NCBI RefSeq assembly: GCF_021134715.1
Contig: NC_060024.1
Coordinates: forward strand, 7,316,001-7,380,000
DNA: 64,000 nt
From: Daphnia pulex
Taxonomy: Eukaryota; Arthropoda; Branchiopoda; Diplostraca; Daphniidae
Direction: 5' to 3'
Part shown: positions 1-13,351 of the stretch, in pieces
Position numbering within the stretch: position 1 is the stretch's first letter
How the letters are laid out: each line of letters begins with the position of its first letter
Made by a program: the position numbers and the translations under genes
The notes under the pieces: generated by a model
What the model saw: the letters and a program-made list of their open reading frames with translations, nothing else
Databases searched by the model: none
What the model was told of the DNA's origin: nothing

Positions 1-1298
1 AAAAAAAGAGATGCATTTTCTCGGATCTATTGCTCAACTCGAAATGTGTACAGAGACCCAGACAGAGCTGCTGTGCTCTGTATTTGGGACATATGAGGTT
101 GGCGTTTTGGTTTATTTGCTTTATTATGATAGTATTATGACAGCCCCCCAATGAGATTCGATGGCGTTTATTTGTTAGCAGAGCTGGCGGAGGGATATAT
201 AGGGCCGGGCCCCTCATGAGCCGCGCACACAACTATTATATCGCCGCATTCGTTAATTTACGAGTTGGGTTTATAAAACGTTAGCGCATATTGGATGTGG
301 TGGAGGATTTCGAGATCTCGGAAGCCAAGCCGAGAATTTCCAGCTCCTTTTTTCTCTTGTTCTTTCTCTCCTGCTGAGTCCTGACCTCCCCTCCCCCCTC
401 CCAACAACTCTTTTACGTTGTCCTTATACGACGAGAGACAGAGAAGATAAATGCTCAGCTCGAGGATTTGCTTGTATCCGCCATCTCTCCCCCCTAACCC
501 CCTATACGAGTCTCTTTTCTAGCGTTCGTGCCTAGTCTCCTAGTTCCCCCCTTTTGATATCGTCTCTCTGACTCTCAGAGTCTGGCACTAGTCATATAAA
601 CAATAGCGGGGCGCGCATTATAAGGACGCCCATCCTATTACCAAGATGCGAATGAGATGTTGCCAAGAGGAAGCGCAGCTCGACACTTTGAGCAGCAGAA
701 AAGCGGACGAATAAGACTCGCGGCGGGCCAGATTCAATCTCGCACCCGCGACGCGACGCGACGCGGGGTCTTGTTCTATTGCCGTCAGTCCTCTACAGAC
801 TCCTCTCCTCTCTACGGCGCCCCGCTTTCATACTGATCACGACTCCTTCAAAATCCTGCGCGTCATATCGCACACTTGATGATGAACGACCGCAATGTTA
901 GCCGGCTGGCATCCCCACTTCATTCGCGTGATTGCGGAGAGTATTATGGCAACACACAACCGCCAACCAGTCGCGCCCGCCCCTCTATTTCTTCCTTTAA
1001 CTCTCTCTCTCTCTCTTGTTTTCTCGTCGAGTGCCTTTTTCTACGTGACGTGCAGACAGCACCAGATCGTCCAGCTCGATTGGTTTGTCTCCCCAAAAAT
1101 GAAATGAAATAGAAGAAAATAAAAATCAAAAGTCACTGTCACGCAGTCGAAACCTCTAAGTTGAACCTCTGTCTTTTTTTTTGTCAAAAGACTATAGAGC
1201 TCTCGTTCGAACAAATACTACAGACGATAGAAAGAAAGAAAAAAACAGTAATAGAAATGAAGAGGGATCGTGCTATTTGGCAAAAAGAAAGATTTTAC
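1..1298. other. No exon recognised; presumed large intron of the dopamine transporter
   Basis: This stretch lies downstream (minus sense) of the last visible exon of the dopamine transporter. The next expected exon, which should continue after the NGG motif into transmembrane helix 2, is not present, so the rest of the gene is probably beyond the left edge. What is visible is pyrimidine-rich low-complexity DNA, a short CT run near 1003-1018, and a tandem GACGC run near 750-768. Open frames here lack splice context or recognisable domains. Confidence 0.5.
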
Positions 1299-2129
1299 CT
1301 CCTCCGTTCTTGTAGCCTGGCAGAGTTGAAAGGGTTCCAGATTCCACGTCGTTGTTTTGATAGAGTCGGGATAAAAAAAGAGACAGACACAATTGCAATT
1401 TGAAGCTTTGAATCACAGTGGCGAATAGGAGTGCGACGAGCTGATGATATAGGAGACCAAAGTACTCACAATAGTAGGGGAAGCGCCATACGTTGGCGAG
1501 ATCGACGGCGAAGCCGATGACAGAGAGGAGGAAATCGACCTTCTTGTTCCAGGTTTCGCGCGGCTCCCCTTCGCTCGACAAGGTCCGCGACACCGGCGGC
1601 TTATTGAGCGCCGTGATTTCGTTAGGTGGCAGGCTGCTGTTGGTCCCATCTGCGTTGCTGCTCTTACTGAAACCAACACAAACGAACTTTGAGTTTAGTT
1701 TTGAGTTTAGAGAAACGGCAGGCAGAAGATATAGCTAGTCACGATAGAAATGTGACACAGAATTCAGTTAGAAAGTGCGCAAACAATAATAATAATAATA
1801 GTATAGATGTTGGGAATTTCATGTGAGTTGAGACTATAGTGCCATCTGAAGTATATGGAATAAGCTGTTTGTAAATCGCGGGATTATTATATGGGGCCGA
1901 CGTCTTATACAAGTTTCATTCTGGCTGACTAATGACATCTGGTCGTAAATTCACTAATTCCGACGCGGCCGTCCCGTCCGCTTGATTGCCGAGATGCAAC
2001 CCACAATCTCGGATGTCAGATTATTATGAATTAATAATAGGCAAAGGATAATAGAGCGAAAAAGGAATATATAAGACACGATTTAACTTACCCCATCCAG
2101 TTATCAACTCTATTCTTGAGACGTTGCAT
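1299..2129 (-). CDS. DAT: Dopamine transporter (SLC6 family), 5' part only
   Basis: The product belongs to the sodium/chloride-dependent monoamine transporters of the plasma membrane, which recapture dopamine. Three exons join in phase: 2092..2129, 1470..1666 and a microexon at 1299..1316. The ATG at 2129 has an in-frame TAG just upstream and is followed by [11 protein letters not shown]. The second exon carries the cytoplasmic N-terminus and transmembrane helix 1. It contains the family signature [19 protein letters not shown], including the Asp that in this family contacts the amine. The microexon adds YKNGG, completing the WRFPY-C-YKNGG motif. The match to fly DAT is closer than to the serotonin transporter ([18 protein letters not shown]); this comparison is from memory of the family. 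The gene is cut off by the window edge, so about 11 further helices are missing. Donors and acceptors are all GT-AG. Confidence 0.85.
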
Positions 2130-3506
2130 GTTTGATGTTATGGTCTTCTACTTTTTTCCCTAACCGGAACGAGGACGGACGCAGCTGGAAATTGTAGGGC
2201 GACGAAAGAAATTTACTGGCACACTAAAATCTCATACCGCTGTGTCCTGAAGCGCAAGTTTCCGCAGGGTTCGTCGTCAATGATGACAAAATTTAAATTT
2301 GCAAAAAAAGGAAAAATAAACCAAAATCAATCACTTGTTCTTTTTTTCGGTCAGTTTTGACAACTGCAGTTTTGAATCACCTCCCGCTCCGGTCATGATG
2401 ACCACCATCACTCGCTGAAGCGATCGCTTCTTCGGACGCAAGATTTCCAATTGAAATCGGTCTGTCAATTTTTCCGAACCGAAAACCAATTGGGGGTAAT
2501 AATAAAATTCAGCGAACTTGGGCGTATCAACCAAATCGAATTTGGTTGAATTTGAATTTTTCGGTTTTTTCACGTAACGGAAGAAAGTGGCAGGAAGTGA
2601 TCACCGACAAGGGCGGTCGACATCTGAGGACGCAGAGGACGCGGGGCAACAGGTCATATGTCTGGCGATCAGGACTTTTTTTCCTGCTCTCTTTTTTAAT
2701 AAGAGTTGCTCCTCCCTGATTCGCTCCTCGATATATAGCGGGAGTGTGCAGGATTGTGCGTGCGAGAGACTCAGAGCATGCGTCAAGACCTAGCTGGCGA
2801 GCTTGTCAATCCATCTCCATCTGCCGGCGACACGACACTGCATCATATTTATTCGTTTCTTTTTCTGGCCTTCATTATAACATTATTCCTTATAGGGCTC
2901 TTGGAATGATTTTTGTGCTCCGCGTACTACTATCACTCAACTGCGTGGCGTATACAGCATCGAACATTATTGCCAGAAATAAATATTGAGATTTAATAAG
3001 TGTTGTCGGCAGCGGAGTTTTATTTCCCTGTGTCGACACAAGAAGGAAATTATGAATTCATTGCACAGTTTTTATATTTCGTTCAATCGGACCAAACTTG
3101 TAGACATACAGTAAACATTGGGCGAAAGGATTTAACAAAGAAGAACACGAGAAAAGAAATACAAAATTTCAAAAAAAAATAAAAAAAATTAAAAAAATTA
3201 AAAAAATAAATAAAAAGGGGAAGACCATCGCACAGCACCTTATTAAAAAAAAATAAATAAAAAAAAATGCGCGTCATATGCTTGTGCCAGTCGACATACA
3301 TACAGTATACAACAAAGCCAAATAAGAAAAATCGAAGGAAGCCAAAGAATCCCCGAAAAAAATACAAAAAAGGTTTGAAAGGATGTATAATAGTGATATG
3401 CTGTTAATGAAGTGTGCCGAATAGACCACTCGATCATATATGCTGGACGCGAACGTCGGAACGACTCAGATCATCGGATACAAAACGCCAGCAGAGTCTG
3501 GTATAA
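2130..3506. other. Intergenic, no gene recognised
   Basis: This stretch separates the dopamine transporter start from the 3' end of the VWC-domain gene. Both are on the minus strand, so it should hold the transporter promoter and the 3' UTR of the VWC gene. An extremely A-rich segment occupies about 3150-3270. No open frame has splice context or a domain I can name. Confidence 0.5.
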
Positions 3507-6500
3507 TTAGCACTTGAGATTGACGCAATTGACGCCGATCTCTGTGCATTTGCATTCGACGCACGGTCCGGACAGCTCGTCAATGATGCGACCCACTCGG
3601 TACATCTGGCCGTAGATGTTGCAGCTATCAATCCTCAGACCTCCTATTTTTCAGCGGGATACAAATGAGAATAATTCAGTTGCAAAGAAAATCGATCAAT
3701 CTCGGATCACACAGGATACGCGTAAATAAAAGTGCTCCAGGCCTATAGCTTCGTATACTACGGCGTCGTTTAAAGAAAAGAAAGAAATGGTGAAGGAATA
3801 AGAAAAAAGAAAACGACGGGTAAATAATCGATGTCCCCCTCCCCCTCTTGCCTAAATACATCCGTTTTTTCTACTTCATTTTCTATTCCATTTCCCGATG
3901 GGAGTTGATCGGCTGGAAACGGCTTTTATGTTTCAACCCTGCTGCTACTATCTCTGAGCAAGTCTCTGCTGATTTTCGTTTCTGAATCTTTCTTCGCCGT
4001 CAATTGAAATGAGAAAAATCAATCAAAGCGCATCAATCGGATAATGAAATGAGGCGAACAGCTCGACGAGAGAAATTGGGTGGGCACATTATTGTGCGCA
4101 GTAGGCACACAGGTGCTGGGACTCTGGGTTGGCCGGAACGTTAAGTATTTAAAAAGAAAAAGAAAGAAATGGGCAGCGGGAATCTTTAATCGAGTCTATA
4201 TAAAGTCTCGAGATGTTATAATTGAATTTGATACCTGTAGCAAAAGGAGCTGGAACTCCGACTAGATTGTTGATTGCCGGCTTATTGAATTTGCTGTTAA
4301 AAGACCTTGGTGGCGTCGTCGGAGCAGTCGGCCGGGCGGTCGGCCGGTTGGTCGGGAATCTCCGCAAGAGGAAAGTCGGAGTGGGAGGTGGCGGAGGCAG
4401 GGTGCTGCTCGGCCGCGGCGGGAAAGTCACTTTGAAGGCCAGGATCGGTGAGGGCGATGGAGTCGTCGTCGATGTCTCGTCGGCCGCCTTCGATTGTTCT
4501 TTCTCCTTTTCCACTTTCTCTTTAGGTTGCTGAACCTTGTCGCTGGGCGTCATTGTACTGGTGGTTATCTCGGCGTTCAAAGTTTCCACTCGGTCATCAA
4601 CGTTTCCTACAAAGTTGGACAGAAAAATGTAAGGGAAAAAAAACCACCGAAAAACTGTCGCTCAAATTTGAGCAGAACAAAAGATGCGTATTCTTTTTTT
4701 TTTCTTCTGTCGAGCCACGCCTATTATATCTCTAGTTAGTCGGGAATGGAATTCATGTGAATCTCTTTTGTCCTGGTAGACTTTTGTCTCAAGAACGAAG
4801 GCAGACGCGCTGGGGGGTTTTAAAACTGTAAAGATGCAATCAACCTCAAGCAGATGTTATACGCAGCTCATCATAAAAGAACCCAAATTAACAAAAAGAC
4901 ACAAATCCAACTCGAGAAATTTTCCCAGATGATGATTACGTCACCGTTTCTTACATCCTCGCGATTGCCGTTAATGTTCAAATCCCTTTGATGAATTCGG
5001 GCTTTTCTCTTTGGTAAAATGATCATCGATTGATGTTGGCGGATGATATTAAAATCAATGCACACCGAGAAGCTTTTTTGTGGGAGGAGGGTCGACAGAG
5101 ATAGTGTGTCTATAGTTGACGTCATCATTAGAATGAACAACTTACCGCCACAGACCACTTGTCCGCAACAGAAATGGGGCTGGTCAAGCCGGCGACAGCC
5201 GGGCAGCAGCGGAGCGCACTGCGTTTCGTGGCAAACGACCTCGCCCAACATGCAGCGGCAAATATTGCAAGGGTCTTCATCCAACTCGTCCGGCTGCTGG
5301 CTATTGATCAGCTCGCCGTGATTGTATAATTTGCCATCCTTTGAGCAGTATTCTGCTATAGAGGCGTGCAAACGTGTCGCCGGACGCCAATCGGGGTAGG
5401 CAAAAATGTACAACCAAGTCCCCCAGAAAAAAAAAAACGGTTGGCCAGGAAAATCAAGCGTGCGCAAATGAGTTAGTTTATAAATCAATCAGATTAAAAA
5501 AGATTTTAAAATTGTGTTGTTAGTGATATTTTGTTTTTAAAGCGTGATTAGTTTGGTTATTCACGTTTGCAAGCTAAAGGTGAAAACAAAAGGCGATCGA
5601 CAGTCGACACTAACCTGTCTTGGTCAATTCGTCGACGGCCGTTGCCTGAGACAATGGCGTGCGCTGTTCGATGACGCCGCCCAAGTTGAGCCGCTCGTCT
5701 TCCTCCAAATTGGTCACGCCCATGACCGCGTCGGCCGCAACAAACGGGATGATTCTGCAGTGAAAGTAACAAATGCAAAATTTGATTCAGGTTTCATTTT
5801 ACCAACGGAAATTATTTTGTAGATTTAGTCGCGTCGTCGATCGAACAAATTGAATTTCGTGGTGCCCATCAATATAATGTAGATGAACTCACTCAAGATT
5901 CGGTAGTGACGGTGGCAGTTCCATGTGGGTGTAGTCGTAATCTAGAGAATCTTCCTCTTCCGGAACTGAAGGCCCTGGCGCCGAAGAAACGACTTTACCG
6001 GCATCTACCAACGGTTTGGCCGTCTTGTTGTCGACGGGCAGTAAATTGGCGCTACTTTGAGGAGGAGGCGCCGGAATGGGTGAGGCCGTGCTGGCGTTCG
6101 TTTTATTCGCCTCGTCCTTGGTCCCGACAACTCGGACCGGATTGGTGGACTGCGAAACGGAGGATATCGATGACGAGACGCTGACTTCAATGTTCCTTTC
6201 GGCCGCTTCGGCATCCAGCTCGTCGTCGGTGATCAATTCGGGCTCCTCGTCCAGCCGGGAAGAAATCGGATCTTCGACTTCTTCGGGGGTAGGAACGTTC
6301 TCTTCCTCCTCTGGCGTATTAATTGCCGCCGGCGTCGCTGATTCTTCCGGTGCGTCGGTGTTCGCCGTGAGCAGGGCCGGAGCCGGAACGCGGCTCTCCA
6401 CGACGGATCCTTCGACGGCCAGCGAGTCGGGATGTTGTTCTCCGACGTGATCAATCGAGTCGAGTCGAACGTCATTGTCGGCCGTTTCGTCGATCGCCTG

Positions 6501-9500
6501 TTGGAAGAAGGAAGCGGCCGAGATGGCATCCAATGACGAGATGGGATGGTCGTCCGCCAAACTATCCGGTCCTAGGGTAACAGCAATGGGTTCCTCCTCC
6601 TGGAATCCACGACAATAAACTTGGATTATGACATGCCATTTACAAATGACTGGCCACCCGATGAAAAGGGGGGGGGGGGGGAGACTCGACCAATAATTGA
6701 CAATCATCCACATATAATAACAAATAAGTTGTTGGATATACCTTCATTTGATTGAGCACAGCAGTGGCTTCCTTCTTTTGGTTGTCGACGTTTCGTTTGA
6801 CAAGAATCTTCTTTCGAAACCCGCGCGATTCCGCCAACTAGACGTAACACAAACAGAAAAGAAAAGGAAATGCATCTGATGAATTAACCGTACGATGATG
6901 TAATTGTAAATGTCCTGTGAAGGAATCTTTAGAATTTCCCCTCTCCTCTACCTTCTGGTGATGGTAGGACGACGTCAACGTCGAAGACGAATCGATAATG
7001 CGGTCATTCCCCCGCATGTTGCCGACAGTCGTAGCGGCAGTCATCGGACGAACGCGGTCGCCTGTTTTGGAAATTTATTTGTTACATGCGTAAATGATTA
7101 GTTTTTCAACGGTTCAATGTCGGCGAACCGACAAGAAATGTTCAATACACCCATAAACATAAATAATCCCCCCCTTTCAAGAAAAGAAAAGAAAAAACGT
7201 TCGTAAAAATTATACTACGCGTAATAATAAGCGAAACATGAAACGGCAACAAAACTACCGTTAGATTATTAAAGTCAACATATTGTGTATATACCTCGAC
7301 GTTCGGCGGTGATCTTTTTGGCAGCGACGGATGTGGTGTTGGTCGTCGACATGGCTGTTGGGAAACAACAAAGAATGAAATGAAAACATCGACAGATTAT
7401 TTTTGCACTCGGACATTATTTTAAAAATTCTTAAGATTTAAGTTTCACGATGACGCCTGTTTCCCTACTGATATCAATGAAATATAGGACTGAATTTTGT
7501 AGAGCGCTACACAACTACATTTGTACTTTTTGTTTTTTTGCTTTTTTTTTGTTTACTATTAAGACGGTGCTGGGCGCTTGGCTGGGCAGTCAAATAATGA
7601 CGACATTCTTCGTCCGTCGCCCGTACACCGCAACTCAAAAGAAAAATTCTCACTGGGCTGTTTCGCTTTGGCGACCAGCAACTAGTTTGTCATCATTTAT
7701 TCTTGGTTGTATGTCTATACAGGAAGTGTGTAGTTTTGGCAGTGAACGATTCCCTACCGCAATCGTAATGAGTCGGACAGCAGGCCAGATCGCGGAAGCG
7801 CGGAGTGCATCCTTCCAGTTCGGGTTCGGCGCACTTGGGTTTGACGCACGTCTGTTTCCCTTTGAGACAGAAACAATATTCGCACGTTGACGACGTCATC
7901 ATGGCCGAGCCGTCGGCGTACAACGTCCCGGCGTCCACGCAACCTGATGGGGTTTCAAAAATGGCGCGCACATTTCAAAATGGAATTTGACAAAATTTAA
8001 CAAAACAAAACAAAAAATGATAGACTAAACAGTCGACATACCGTGCTTATCTGTGCCGCTTCTGGCTAGATGTTTCACCAATCTCTTGCGGAGATCTTCG
8101 CGCACTTTCCAAGCCGACACCTGGCCGGTGTAATCTTTCCGCAAGAGGCGATTGCCGCTGGTTCCGCCGGTGGTGGCTGTATCAAACGGAAGGGGATTTC
8201 AACATTTATAACTATTGTAACGCATGAGATTGGATCCTTTTACAACTTTGTAAAAAGGTAATAACGTTGGTCACCTTAAATATAAGATGAAACCTGTTGG
8301 ACCCTTACTGGAATTATCTGTGTTAAGTTAGTTGACTAAAAGTAATTTTACATAGGTGCTGGCACTGTCAACCTAGTGAAAGGTGTGGTTGACAGTGGAC
8401 GTGATTGGGAAGTCTGAACTCGTGACCGTTTTTACAGTATCACCAGCCGGTTGCTTAACACATATTTATGCGATCGAACCCCAGTGTCGAGTGAAAGGCC
8501 CAACAGATGACCAACGCCTCGTAAATTTAAAACCTTTGCAAAAACAAGGCCAACTTATCGTTCAACACGGACCTTTAGGATCGACTCATTCTCTTGAGCA
8601 ATAACAAAATTTAAAGTCGACTCATTAATATTAAAAGCTGGTTCTCTTTAATTGAATGGCTGGAGTGGAATGTTCTAATCTAGCCAAATATTTCAAACTA
8701 AAAATTGTGCAATTATGCTTTTAGCTTTTAGCAGTCATTGACTTCTGCTTCTAGATATGATTAAAAAAAAAACGTGACTCTGCTATCGCTCCATGGGAAT
8801 TCCACTACGACAAGCGCAAAAATTTAAACAAGAAATGATTATCGCTTTCTACCGGGAGGGAGGGGGAGTAAAAAGATAAAATTAGATAAGTATACTTACG
8901 ACAATGCAATTTCGGGCAGCAGGCGTTCTTCCTCTCGACCAAGACGCAACCCGCCGGCGGTGGATAAATGTCGTGCAAAAACGGGCAGACTTGCAGATGA
9001 CAACGCAACGCCCCGTTCCGGCAGCTGCAGTTGAGGCAGGGCTCTTTGGTCACCACCGCTTCGGTTTCGTTGTAGAATTTCCCATCGTACAAACAGCCTT
9101 GTGAGAAAGAAAACATAACACATGCAATCAGACTTCTATACATAAAGCAGAGTTGGCTACTTATTAATAATACAACAAGCATTAGACCAACAACAACAAC
9201 TATTGCCAGGCGACTTGAAAGCGACGTGGTTATTATTCGATGCCGCCGACACGTATCAACCGACACGAAAATTCTTTGCCCTTCAGCAACTTCGGACACG
9301 CTTGACTCCACTTTTTGGCCAATTCCAACAGAACCGCGAAACCCATCCGGCCAAAAAGGGTTCAAACAAAATGGGAGAAAAACACGTACGCTAATTTCTT
9401 CTCGTTGTTTTTTTTTTTAGTGTCTATATTCTCCGAGGAATTTTACCAAAAAAATTAACAAAAAAAAAACTAAAATAGAAACCAGTCTATAATATGCTGG

Positions 9501-11266
9501 TATTTTCCCTTCAGGTATGTTGTTTACATCCTGTCAAGTATTAGTATTTTATTTTATTTTTTGTCTTATTTAACGTGTTTTGTGTATTTCAGTTATGTCC
9601 CCGGACGTTCTTTGTGGGATCGACCCCGCAGAGGACATGACAATGGGTGCCAATGCACTGGAGTAACAGGTATATAGAAGTGATGGCCGCTGGGCAACGA
9701 CTAGATTGCCGGATTGCCCTTCTGGTTTTTTCTTTGGAAATTTATTTAAATTTAAATTCGTTTCCACCTTGAAATTGCGGGACGCTAGCTAGATAGCTAG
9801 ATAGCTCATCAGTGGGCTGCATGTTATTATTTGTATTCTCTTAGTATACTATGCTATGTAGTATGTAATTACAAAACACGTTTCTCCGCTGCATATGCTA
9901 ATGAGGCACAATTTCAAAGATGTTATCAAAATGCGAAATCCCAATTCCGATTGTAAACAACGAATGCTCACTGTCAGCAGCCATTTTCCCATTCTCGGTT
10001 TCATCTCTCGCCCGTTTGTTTTGTCTCTTGAGTGTACTAGTGTACCTACTCTTCTTTTTCTTTTCTTTCATTCTATTCCGTGGACGAATTTTGTTCGAAC
10101 TTTTCAAGGTCTTTTACGGTCATCAACCGACACTTCCCCCTTCAAACAAAATTCTAGTTCTACCTGTATGCTAGTCCTCACTCACACAGTTCGACAGCAT
10201 TTCTTATATACGGCCGTTTTGACTGTATCTGTGCTGTGTCTCTCTCTCTTTTGTTATATTTATATTTCACTCTTGCTATTGTGTGTCGACATCACGGTAG
10301 GTACCGCTAGTTTGACTTCAATAATCCGGGCACGTCTTCGAACTTTCAGCGAGAAAGAAAAAAGAAAGAAAGAAAGAAACGAACGCAGAATCAACCGAAT
10401 AGTGTCAGTGGCATATAGCGGCACTTGCCAAGTTCAGGTTTCTTCAGAATGATGATCATCTTTTGAAAAGACCAGAATCATGGGCTGCAAACTCGCGCAA
10501 GTCGAATGGAAGAAGAAATGAAAAAAAGGTTCACATTTTTCCGTTGTGCTCAGTCAAGTGGACTGATTGTTCCGCATACAAATGCAATTGAGAAGCGGAA
10601 GGAATATAGAAATGATAAATATGTATACCAGTGCGCTGAGGATCATCCACCATGACGTTAATGTCCGACGTGGGAGCTGAAAAAGATGAACGAAAAGGAA
10701 TTAAAGAAATAAATAAACATTCACTATACAGTATCATGACATAAGTGAGAATTATACATCACTCCGATATTACTGTGTTTTGACATGCAGCTCAAGGTGT
10801 AACAAATCTAACACGGCCCATGGATATTTATTTAGACAGGCAAAGTTACAACTTTTGAGACATAACATCTGTGGGGCGTTTTCACGCATACTCAAGGTTT
10901 GCAAAATAACCGGTTAATCAAATCTGGTCTCAATTGGTCCTTGAATAACAGTTTTGAATGTTTCATTTGGAAATGAGATCGTAAACTTTCACAGTCTCTC
11001 TTAAAAAATGTAGCTGCTCAGTTTCCAGAATTTTGGCGTTTCTTGTTTCAACATTTTGGCCGTTCGCGAAATTGACTTTCAAAGTTCCGAAAAGAGGCGT
11101 TTCGTCTTTGATCTCAGCTCGTTTCTACTTTGAAAGAAGAAGGTCTGGCCGGTGTCGAGGGAAATGAGACAAAAGCAAATGTTGCATTACCTGCCAGAAT
11201 GGTAAACCATAAAGTCGATAAAGTCAGGAGCGACAGCCAAATGGGAGCGGAGGTGCACTGAGCCAT
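3507..11266 (-). CDS. Secreted multi-VWC-domain protein, tenectin-like
   Basis: Thirteen exons join in perfect phase into about 823 residues: 11191..11266, 10629..10676, 8900..9097, 8042..8176, 7758..7943, 7295..7354, 6952..7061, 6742..6837, 5893..6599, 5615..5754, 5146..5352, 4235..4606 and 3507..3643. The start at 11266 (MAQCTSAP) opens a signal peptide of about 25 residues. Cysteine-rich von Willebrand factor C modules with the CxCxxG-like and CCPxxxC patterns occupy about residues 42-108, 153-214 and 586-654, with a last partial one at 778-823. Between them lie an acidic, Ser/Thr-rich stretch (about 304-539) and a Pro/Thr-rich stretch (about 655-778). An RGD tripeptide sits at residues 234-236. 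VWC modules usually bind BMP-type ligands or matrix proteins, and RGD suggests integrin binding. RGD plus several VWC modules recalls insect tenectin, a cuticle and lumen matrix protein, but the long mucin repeats of the fly protein are absent. The function is inferred and orthology unproven. Confidence 0.85.
6668..6681. repeat. Poly-G run (14 G)
   Basis: An uninterrupted run of 14 G lies in the intron between exons 9 and 8 of the VWC gene. A similar 11-G run occurs at 42281-42291 inside a Cad96Ca-like intron. Such runs can form quadruplexes and are prone to length errors in sequencing. Confidence 0.9.
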
Positions 11267-13087
11267 CGTCGGTTCCAAGTCCCTGAGCGCCGAGAGAGTT
11301 GTGAACAAATCAACTGGGGAGAGAGGGGGAGAAAAGAATCAAATCAAACGAAACAAGAACCGAAGAATGCGAAGATAGCAGTCGACTCGCCACTTGTTTG
11401 GTGAAGCTTCTGGCCACAACTGACAGGGCGAGGCTCAGAGCAGGTTTTTCGTCGACTCCTCTTACCTTGCCGCAGCAGCGGTAGCTACTATAAGGCTATA
11501 AGGCAAGTGGCAATAAGACTGGGCGGGTTTGTTTTTTTTAGATTTTAGACTCTCAATAACTTCTGCTGTGCTGCTGCAATTCGTTTATTCTACCGTTTGT
11601 TTTCTTTTATTGTTGCCCTACCTCCTCCTGCCAAGTGTTACGAAGACCCAGAAACATTAGACGCGTCTGCACAATAGCAGAAACCGCAAAGTGTCGAGAT
11701 CTAACAGCCGAGAAACCAGCACAGATTTTATTGGACAAGCGAATTTGGTCGTCCGCTATAAATGGACTATAACCCAGCGCTGATTTATTTGATTTACTTG
11801 CCCTTCTTCTCCACTGACCCGAGACAAGTGAACCCCTGAACTTCTCTCCGGCTCTTCATCGTTGACTGCTTGCACATCCTTTCGGGGTGTATCCTCGCTG
11901 ACGATCGTGCCGTCTGTCGGCAACACGTAATGTTCGATTCGACTGGTTATGAATTATTCCAGACAGTCCCACCTAACTGTTTGCGCTTTGACTGTTGAGG
12001 AAAACCAGAAAACAGAAGACACGCTTCCGTACGAGTCTGAGCATTTTCTGCGTTCGAGAACAATATTTGTCCATTACATCCAAGCCAAACTCAGTCAATC
12101 ATTTTTTTATTAAGGCATTCTTTTCTTTTCTTTTTGTAACTCAAGGTGCCGGAACACCGAATGACGATCGGTCTTCTTGTAGATATATATGACAAGTGTG
12201 CGTGTGCTGTAGGAAAATCGACCGGCTGAAGGACATTTCAAGGTAAATGGATGCGACAAAAGCGGCCTCCAGCCATCGAATCATTATAATGCTATGAAAA
12301 AAAATTAAAAATAGCTGGAATATTATTTCAAAAGGACGTTTATATATTTTAGAAAATAAGAAATGGTGATTGCCTGCCCGGTGTAGCTATGATAATCCAA
12401 CGCGGTCAAATATTCAACAAAGAAAATATTTCACAACACATATGAAAAAATCTCTTTGCGTGTTTCCCTCAATTTAAACTGAGGAGGCGAAAATCAGCCT
12501 CCGTGAAATTGACTCTCACTCAAATAGGTTTAGGTGATTTTGTGTAAAACCTTGGCCGTTTTTTCAGTTGAAACGCAATGACTCAATGTCTGAACAAGTG
12601 CAACAGTTCCCACATTGTGTGAATATTTGCTGAACAAACAAGAGCGCGAACAGAGTAAAGTAAATGAGTAAATGAACAGGATCATTTAGGATAAATACAT
12701 TTTTTAATAACCGCCAACACCATCGAGTCTAGAAAAGTACGGCCATTATCCTTAATTATTAAATATGAGTTTTCTGTCTCTGTAACCTTCAAGCAAGTGC
12801 AATGAACCCATAGCAATGTCCTATAGGGAAAAGTCGCCATTGAGTTTAGTGATAGACAAAAAAGAACCGAAATTCACTTCGCCCTCCGTGCTCAAACACA
12901 CACACACACACACAAGTTGATCACAGACCGCATCTAAGTGAGAGCAGTACTGTTGAAACGTGATTGGTGAACGTGAGCTTCCGGTCTGCTGGTCGAAAAT
13001 GGCTGGCGGTCGCTGATAATTGTCACATATTCCTATAAGGTTCCAGCGCGCCCACCATTGCCCAATTTAATATCGCCAAGGAAACTT
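11267..13087. other. Upstream region of the VWC gene, no coding exon seen
   Basis: This non-coding stretch lies 5' of the VWC-gene start codon. A GT-rich pyrimidine tract and an AC microsatellite (12896-12914) are visible. Non-coding 5' exons and the promoter are probably here, but I could not place a transcription start. Confidence 0.4.
12896..12914. repeat. AC dinucleotide microsatellite
   Basis: About nine AC units run without interruption between the VWC gene and the unassigned region to its right. Confidence 0.9.
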
Positions 13088-13351
13088 CTAATTATTGCGA
13101 GCTATTATTTGAATTCGGGCTACTATATACACCCATGCAGCAGCGTCGTGAAGGAAGCAAGAATAGTTTTTGTTAGAAAATAGTAAAATACCGACTTTTT
13201 TTATGCGTCCTATTGTTAAACGAGTTATTCGAAATTTTATTTTTGTTTGTAAACCTACTGAAAAGTCATAACGAAAGTTGGCCAAAGGAACGAGTCCATA
13301 TTCCGGTTGCCGGTCATTTATTTGTTTAGTTTTATAGATTGTAACTCTTAC

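Noticed and set aside
4222-4533. Plus-strand Gly/Val/Arg-rich frame
   Set aside because: It is the antisense shadow of the proline-rich exon 12 of the minus-strand VWC gene, which has splice sites and phase support.
6076-6450. Plus-strand Ser-rich frame of 124 codons
   Set aside because: It is antisense to exon 9 of the VWC gene, whose acidic composition produces Ser-rich complement.
9895-10452. Plus-strand frame of 185 codons inside VWC-gene intron 2
   Set aside because: It has CT-rich low-complexity content, no domain, no splice context, and lies within a large intron.
11266-11308. Upstream in-frame start of the VWC protein at 11308
   Set aside because: The codon there is TTG, not ATG. 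The first ATG, at 11266, gives a clean signal peptide.
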